Positions 5,530-6,058 of a stretch of 6,058 bases of DNA are shown piece by piece. The translations under genes were made by a program, and so were the position numbers. Under the pieces are notes generated by a model that saw only the letters and a list, made by a program, of their open reading frames with translations, was not told the origin of the DNA and did not search any database. This DNA comes from Actinomycetales bacterium. Its GTDB lineage: Bacteria; Actinomycetota; Actinomycetes; Actinomycetales; Beutenbergiaceae. Each line of letters begins with the position of its first letter. Position 1 is the stretch's first letter. Where the stretch lies: positions 1-6,058 of the forward strand of contig JAENWO010000165.1 of NCBI GenBank assembly GCA_016649925.1. The letters run 5' to 3'.

Positions 5530-5568
5530 GTGACACACCAGCTGCGCACCACGCTCATTATCGAGTAG
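5530..5568 (+). CDS. Leader peptide of the cimA attenuator
   Basis: A 12-codon frame reads (GTG as Met) MTHQLRTTLIIE and ends with TAG at 5566-5568. It contains Leu-Ile-Ile at codons 9-11 just before the stop, plus another Leu and three Thr. One of the Ile codons is ATT, a codon hardly used in the neighbouring genes. It would work as a sensor rather than a product: when charged tRNA-Ile or tRNA-Leu is scarce, a ribosome stalls on codons 9-11 and alters folding of the RNA just ahead. The arrangement of short peptide, hairpin starting at the stop codon and T-tract terminator, all upstream of a BCAA-pathway gene, is that of classical ribosome-mediated attenuation as in ilv and leu operons. An alternative ATG at 5521 in the same frame adds MWA but lies inside the -10 box. 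Too short for homology; the call rests on context. Confidence 0.7.
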   Translation: MTHQLRTTLIIE

Positions 5569-5593
5569 CGCGTTCGGCACCAGCCGAGCGCGC
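5568..5593 (+). promoter_or_regulatory. Leader hairpin (1:2 pause or anti-antiterminator stem)
   Basis: GCGCGTTCGGC (5568-5578) pairs along all 11 bases with GCCGAGCGCGC (5583-5593), with one G-T wobble and an ACCA loop. It begins at the last base of the leader stop codon and ends directly next to the terminator stem. A ribosome held at the Leu-Ile-Ile codons would cover much of the left arm and free the right arm for other pairing. Confidence 0.7.
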
Positions 5594-5617
5594 AGACCTC
5601 CCGTATCCTCGGGGGGT
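5579..5617 (+). promoter_or_regulatory. Candidate antiterminator pairing
   Basis: If the leader hairpin is opened, CCGAG (5584-5588) can pair with CTCGG (5608-5612). ACC (5579-5581) can add GGT (5615-5617) across a 2x2 internal loop. This would occupy the loop and right arm of the terminator and prevent it forming. At eight base pairs it is weaker than the terminator, so the assignment is tentative. Confidence 0.4.
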
Positions 5618-5623
5618 CTTTTT
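5594..5623 (+). terminator. Intrinsic terminator in the cimA leader (attenuator)
   Basis: AGACCTCCC (5594-5602) pairs with GGGGGGTCT (5611-5619) over nine positions with one G-T wobble around an eight-base loop. It runs into five T residues (5619-5623) and a further TTG. This is the only hairpin in the window with a real T-tract, which is notable in such GC-rich DNA. It lies between the leader peptide and cimA, so its default effect is to stop transcription before the gene. Confidence 0.8.
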
Positions 5624-5660
5624 GTTGTCGGACACACCCCGTCCGCCGAACACTCGAGAA

Positions 5661-5688
5661 TGGGCGACGAGCCCACCCCGCTCGCCCA
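5661..5688 (+). other. Hairpin in the cimA 5' untranslated region
   Basis: TGGGCGA (5661-5667) pairs perfectly with TCGCCCA (5682-5688). An internal alternative, CGAGC (5668-5672) with GCTCG (5680-5684), competes with it. A smaller stem, CGGAC (5629-5633) with GTCCG (5641-5645), lies just after the terminator. These fill the leader between the terminator and the ribosome binding site. No function can be assigned; they may only stabilise the message. Confidence 0.35.
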
Positions 5689-5720
5689 GGATCGCACCAC
5701 CACCGGTGGACCGAGGACCG

Positions 5721-5727
5721 AAGAAGG
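5721..5727 (+). promoter_or_regulatory. Ribosome binding site of cimA
   Basis: AAGAAGG ends four bases before the ATG at 5732 (intervening CACC). Unlike the leader peptide and leuB, cimA therefore has a leadered start, as expected if its transcript must first pass through the attenuator. Confidence 0.7.
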
Positions 5728-5731
5728 CACC

Positions 5732-6058
5732 ATGAGCAGCACCGGAACTTCGAACGACGACGTGCGCGCTGACGTCGACGTGTACGACACGACGCTTCGC
5801 GACGGCGCCCAGCAGGAGGGCATGAACCTCTCGGTGGCGGACAAGCTGGCGATCGCGCCGCTGCTCGACGAGCTCGGTGTCGGCTTCATCGAGGGAGGCT
5901 GGCCCGGAGCGATCCCGAAGGACACCGAGTTCTTCGCCCGCGCCGACAAGGAGCTGGACCTGGTCAACGCCGAGCTCGCGGCCTTCGGGTCGACCCGCAA
6001 GGCGGGCGGCACCGCCCACCGGGACAGCCAGGTGCGCGCACTGCTGGACTCCGGGGCA
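5732..6058 (+). CDS. cimA: Citramalate synthase, N-terminal part (3' truncated by window edge)
   Basis: The first 109 codons of a DRE-TIM metallolyase in the LeuA/CimA group. After a 16-residue polar N-terminus comes VYDTTLRDGAQQEGMNLSV (17-35), holding the catalytic R23 and the metal-ligand D24 of the DTTLRDG motif. Then come KLAIAPLLDELGVGFIEGGW (38-57) and PGAIPKDTEFF (58-68). The EGGWPG...PKD wording is characteristic of the citramalate-synthase type rather than 2-isopropylmalate synthase, whose equivalent segment reads differently. CimA condenses pyruvate with acetyl-CoA to (R)-citramalate, giving 2-oxobutyrate for isoleucine without threonine deaminase. The missing C-terminus would carry the regulatory domain. 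The ATG at 5732 has AAGAAGG upstream. An Ile/Leu leader peptide and terminator precede it, implying control by attenuation. Homocitrate synthase or an unassigned HMGL-like enzyme is less likely. Confidence 0.9.
   Translation, partial: MSSTGTSNDDVRADVDVYDTTLRDGAQQEGMNLSVADKLAIAPLLDELGVGFIEGGWPGAIPKDTEFFARADKELDLVNAELAAFGSTRKAGGTAHRDSQVRALLDSGA

Noticed and set aside
4270..5568. Long plus-strand open frame (432 codons) opposite the polymerase gene
   Set aside because: Antisense shadow of a motif-complete polymerase gene. Only its last 13 codons (5530-5568, stop included) are taken as real, as the independent cimA leader peptide.

Overview
The window is very GC-rich, with strongly GC-biased third codon positions, several apparently leaderless genes and GC-rich terminators without long T-tracts. 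This points to a high-GC actinobacterium, probably in the Micrococcales (Cellulomonas-like). That placement is an inference from gene order and protein style, not a database match.

The backbone is a branched-chain amino acid (BCAA) biosynthesis cluster on the + strand. It holds the 3' end of ilvC (1-282), leuB (1088-2131), ilvE (2235-3335) and the 5' part of cimA (5732 to the window end). IlvC acts in the valine/isoleucine trunk. LeuB oxidises isopropylmalate for leucine and, in citramalate-using bacteria, also serves the citramalate route. CimA makes citramalate from pyruvate and acetyl-CoA as a threonine-independent entry to isoleucine. IlvE performs the final transamination for all three amino acids. 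Set among these are an ASCH-domain gene (444-971), a broken MscS-type channel remnant (about 3389-3724) and a minus-strand family A DNA polymerase (3706-5373).

The polymerase and cimA are divergent, separated by a compact control region (5374-5731). On the polymerase side there is a leaderless start with a -10 box and a perfect 10-bp inverted repeat over the -35 position. On the cimA side there is a candidate transcription attenuator: a leaderless 12-codon leader peptide ending Leu-Ile-Ile-Glu, an 11-bp hairpin beginning at its stop codon, an adjoining 9-bp terminator with a T-tract, and an alternative pairing that could act as an antiterminator. This is the most interesting part of the window: isoleucine/leucine sensing by the ribosome upstream of citramalate synthase.

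Smaller non-coding signals are an 18-nt-arm hairpin after ilvC, a 27-bp tandem repeat behind it, an AT-richer double palindrome upstream of the leuB promoter, and interleaved inverted repeats between leuB and ilvE. No tRNA, rRNA, CRISPR array or insertion sequence was seen.
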